Part shown: in pieces, positions 18,850 to 21,275 of the stretch
Numbering within the stretch: position 1 is the first letter of the stretch
Layout of the letters: every line of letters begins with the position of its first letter
Origin: a virus
Direction: 5' to 3' (one strand)
Length of the DNA: 21,275 bases
Virus record (IMG/VR): IMGVR_UViG_3300027754_000507
Span: 1-21,275 of that record
Notes under the pieces: model-generated
The model's database searches: none
The model's input: the letters and a program-made list of their open reading frames with translations, nothing else
Told to the model about the DNA's origin: nothing
Translations under genes and position numbers: made by a program

Positions 18850-21168
18850 TTAGAGTGCGCCCATAAGGCTTAGTGTTTGAAAATCTGTAATGCTTCCAAA
18901 TGCACCAGTAGCAGATATTGTAATATCTCCTGATGCTGTTACTGTTCCAGTTAGTGTTGGTGCTGCAGAAAGTACAACAGAACCTGTACCAGTCTTAGCC
19001 GTAACCGCAGTTCCGTTAATACTAAATGAATTGCCTGTACCTGCTGTGTCAAAAGTTTTATTTGTAAATGTAGTTGTAGAAGAAGCACTTATAGGTGTAG
19101 TATAAGCAAGACCAGTACCAGCAGTTGAGTCTGCAGTTAATACCTGTCCATTAGTACCAACGGCAAGTCTGCCTACTGTGTCAGCAGCAGTTGCAACAAT
19201 TAAATCACCTTTAACATCTACTATAGATTGAGGTATATCAGTCACTACGCTAAGTGCGGTAAAGGTAATAATCTCTACTATGTCATTTAAGACAAGGGCT
19301 GATAGTGCTGTAATGCTTGTGCCAGTAGTTGCTGTGTAGTCTGTAGTACGAACTAGAAGCACACCGTTAAGGTATACTTGCTCATTACCAGCAATATATG
19401 CAAGGGTCTGAGAAGACGCGTCAAGACCAGATAGAGATGTTTCTCCACCTGCAGCAATAAATTTGTAGCGATAGATAGCAGCAGATGAGGAGATAGAAGC
19501 CCACGCAGAACCTGACCAAACAAGCATTGCGGCAGATACTGTATTAAAATATATAGCACCAGTAAGTAAAGAGTTGCCATCATTATCTAAGGTTGGGTTT
19601 GAAGCATATGGTCCAAGGTATCTATCATCAAATGAATCATATGATGCAGCAGCAGCGGCAGCAGAGGCTGCAGCAGCAGTAGCAGAACCAGCAACACCAT
19701 CTACATAGAGTTTAGTAGCAGCGTGTAAGTTTGATGTTGGAGCAGCAGACAAGGTAAGAAGACCTGTCATAGTTGCACCAGACTTGAGTACTAGGGAATC
19801 ATAGAATGTTCCACCAGATTGGATTGCAGTTGCAATCTCACCCAAAGTATCATAGATACCAGGGGCTGAGTTAATAAGGTTATCTCTTTGTAAATCTACA
19901 TATGCTTTAGTTGCAGCATCTTGTGCCAGTGTAGGGTCACCCATACCAGTAACCTTGCTAGTACCCATAGCAATAGCACCAGACATAGTGCCACCAGTTT
20001 TAGCCAACTTAGCATCTAACTGTGTTTGAATTGCTGATGTTACTCCGTCAACATATCCAATCTCAGCAGATGATACTGTAGAAGATATACCAAGTTTAGT
20101 CCAGTCAATTGCAGCAGATGCATTGATGTCAGCATTAACAATAGTGCCATCTACAATATCTGCAGAGGTAATAGTTCCGTTAAGGTTTAACTTGCTGTAA
20201 TCAATAGCAGCAGAGGCATTAACATCAGCATTAAGGATAGTTCCATCAAGCAACATTGTTGATGTAACAGTTCCAGTATCTGCAACAGTTACTGCTGTGC
20301 CTGAAATCTTAGTCTTGTCAATGGCTGCGGATGCATTAATATCAGCATTTAAGATTGTGCCATTAAGAATCATTGTGCTTGTTACTGTGCCTGTGTCAGT
20401 TGTATAGACACCGTTAGTTACTGTGCCAGCAGAACCTGATACGTTACCAGTAACGTTACCTGTTAGGTTACCAGTTACGTTACCAGTTAGAGGACCAGAG
20501 AATGCTGCTGCAGTTACGGTGCCAGAGGCGGTTAGATTAGTAGCAAGTGCCGTACCCGTAAGAGTGGGTGAAACAACAAGAACTGCTGCACCAGTACCAG
20601 ATGTTGAACTGATAGTAGTTCCGTTAATCTTGAAAGCATTACCTGTACCTGCTGTGTCAAAGGTCTTATTGGTAAGAGTGTCAGTTGTTGCTTTACCTAC
20701 AAGAGTGTCAGTAGATGTAGGTAGAGTTAATGCGCCTGTGTTGCTGATAACAGCAATGACTGGAGCAGTCAAAGTTTTGTTAGTTAAAGTCTGTGTGTTA
20801 GTTGTACCAACTACTGCACCTGTTGCACCGTGTCCAGTGGTTGCTTCAATATGTGTGTTAGCCTCAGTAAGGTCACGACCAATAACCATATGTCGGACAA
20901 TGGCACCAGCAGAGTGGGCTACACCAGTAGAACCATCAATGCCTCTAGCAATAGTAAGTGTGTTACCTGATGCGTAGTTACTGACATCTACAATTTCTTC
21001 AAGGGCCGTATCAGGGTCAATAACAACTGTATAGGTTTCAAGTGATGATGGTGTCTTACCACCCATTAGGTTGGCACCAGAACCTACAGTCATAGATGTA
21101 TCACCAGAGGTGATTCCGCTACTGAGTGTGGTCTGCTGTGCTCTGGACGAGTATTTTCTAGTTGTCAT
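18850..21168 (-). CDS. Large repetitive tail fibre protein, 772 aa
   Basis: N-terminal about 115 residues form an attachment-like domain (TTLSSGITSGDTSMTVGSG, then TLTIARGIDGSTGVAHSAG). The middle has a run of LTGNVTGNLTGNVTG and three copies of an NADxNASAAID unit (about residues 275-365). Then comes AEIGYVDGVTSAIQTQLDA, GGTMSGAIAMGTSKVTGMGD and AATKAYVD, the Phage_fiber_2-type repeat. The TNKTFDTAGTGN unit occurs near 165 and again near 715. The protein likely forms a trimeric fibre for host binding. No tip or chaperone domain is recognised at its very end (SLMGAL). Confidence 0.85.
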   Translation of the reverse strand: MTTRKYSSRAQQTTLSSGITSGDTSMTVGSGANLMGGKTPSSLETYTVVIDPDTALEEIVDVSNYASGNTLTIARGIDGSTGVAHSAGAIVRHMVIGRDLTEANTHIEATTGHGATGAVVGTTNTQTLTNKTLTAPVIAVISNTGALTLPTSTDTLVGKATTDTLTNKTFDTAGTGNAFKINGTTISSTSGTGAAVLVVSPTLTGTALATNLTASGTVTAAAFSGPLTGNVTGNLTGNVTGNVSGSAGTVTNGVYTTDTGTVTSTMILNGTILNADINASAAIDKTKISGTAVTVADTGTVTSTMLLDGTILNADVNASAAIDYSKLNLNGTITSADIVDGTIVNADINASAAIDWTKLGISSTVSSAEIGYVDGVTSAIQTQLDAKLAKTGGTMSGAIAMGTSKVTGMGDPTLAQDAATKAYVDLQRDNLINSAPGIYDTLGEIATAIQSGGTFYDSLVLKSGATMTGLLTLSAAPTSNLHAATKLYVDGVAGSATAAAASAAAAAASYDSFDDRYLGPYASNPTLDNDGNSLLTGAIYFNTVSAAMLVWSGSAWASISSSAAIYRYKFIAAGGETSLSGLDASSQTLAYIAGNEQVYLNGVLLVRTTDYTATTGTSITALSALVLNDIVEIITFTALSVVTDIPQSIVDVKGDLIVATAADTVGRLAVGTNGQVLTADSTAGTGLAYTTPISASSTTTFTNKTFDTAGTGNSFSINGTAVTAKTGTGSVVLSAAPTLTGTVTASGDITISATGAFGSITDFQTLSLMGAL

Positions 21169-21179
21169 TTATCTGCCTA

Positions 21180-21275
21180 TCAAAGGGAGTAGTGGACACG
21201 GATAGGATATTTGTCTTGCTGTTTCTTAATCTCTTCATTTAATCGTTGATTAAACAAAGCGTAAACTTGCTTAGT
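21180..21275 (-). CDS. C-terminus of an upstream late protein (partial)
   Basis: Thirty-one codons are open from the window edge to a TGA at 21180: ending KKQQDKYPIRVHYSL, with a charged helix before it (LFNQRLNEEIKKQQDK). It runs in the same direction as the fibre gene, which starts 11 bases further on. Too short to name; it may be the tail of a baseplate or minor tail protein. Confidence 0.65.
   Translation of the reverse strand, partial: TKQVYALFNQRLNEEIKKQQDKYPIRVHYSL

Noticed and set aside
20423-20977. 184-aa plus-strand open frame opposite the large fibre gene
   Set aside because: It is antisense to a repetitive Thr/Ala/Val-rich gene; the Val/Pro-rich sequence is the complement of those codons, and no ribosome site or neighbours support it.
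1-21275. CRISPR array, insertion sequence, integrase or attachment site
   Set aside because: No spaced direct repeats, transposase motifs, or tyrosine/serine recombinase motifs were seen; the fibre repeats are protein-coding.

Overview
The window is a piece of a double-stranded DNA tailed bacteriophage. Its host is probably an actinobacterium with a low-GC genome, for example a freshwater acI/Nanopelagicales-type cell. A WhiB-family protein (13324-13584) is nearly diagnostic of actinobacteria and their phages. A Cas4/RecB-like exonuclease, a two-piece CHC2/TOPRIM primase, DUF932, SLOG and DUF4326 genes fit the actinophage repertoire. AT-rich codon use argues against a Streptomyces or Mycobacterium host. 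The host assignment is inference.

The genome is arranged in two opposed arms. On the minus strand, the large terminase (1-1589) runs leftward out of the window. Tail-fibre, tail and lysis genes (21275 down to 13850) also run leftward. If the genome is circular or circularly permuted, these belong to one late arm that starts at the terminase and ends at 13850. On the plus strand, an early/middle arm of about 30 tightly packed genes, mostly overlapping by 1-20 nt, runs from 2137 to 13766. The arms diverge from a roughly 550-bp non-coding control region (1590-2136) rich in inverted and direct repeats. They converge on a strong hairpin terminator at 13774-13808.

Early arm, in order: a SLOG-type (DUF2493) gene and a DUF4326 gene sharing a duplicated leader; a run of microproteins, several with cysteine pairs; a probable OB-fold ssDNA-binding protein closed by an intrinsic terminator (4503-4531); a one-TM microprotein and a secreted transglycosylase-like protein; DUF4192-like and DUF932 proteins; a structured leader with a candidate promoter (7741-7829). 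Then comes the replication/recombination block: PD-(D/E)XK exonuclease, zinc-ribbon protein, RecA/DnaB-type ATPase, Hjc-like resolvase, and a primase split between two frames. After it come a DUF1599-like protein and a metallophosphoesterase. The arm ends in a putative regulatory cassette: sigma-like factor, two zinc-ribbon proteins, WhiB and a small membrane protein.

Late arm inside the window, in transcription order (right to left): C-terminus of an unknown protein, a 772-aa repetitive tail fibre, a small beta-rich protein, a glycine-rich adhesin-like protein, a 58-aa protein, a second fibre-like protein sharing a module with the first, a 69-aa protein, a possible 27-aa ORF, a 655-aa tail protein, a small membrane protein, a 31-aa acidic ORF, an M15-type endolysin and a holin-like protein. 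I saw no integrase, tRNA, CRISPR array or insertion sequence.
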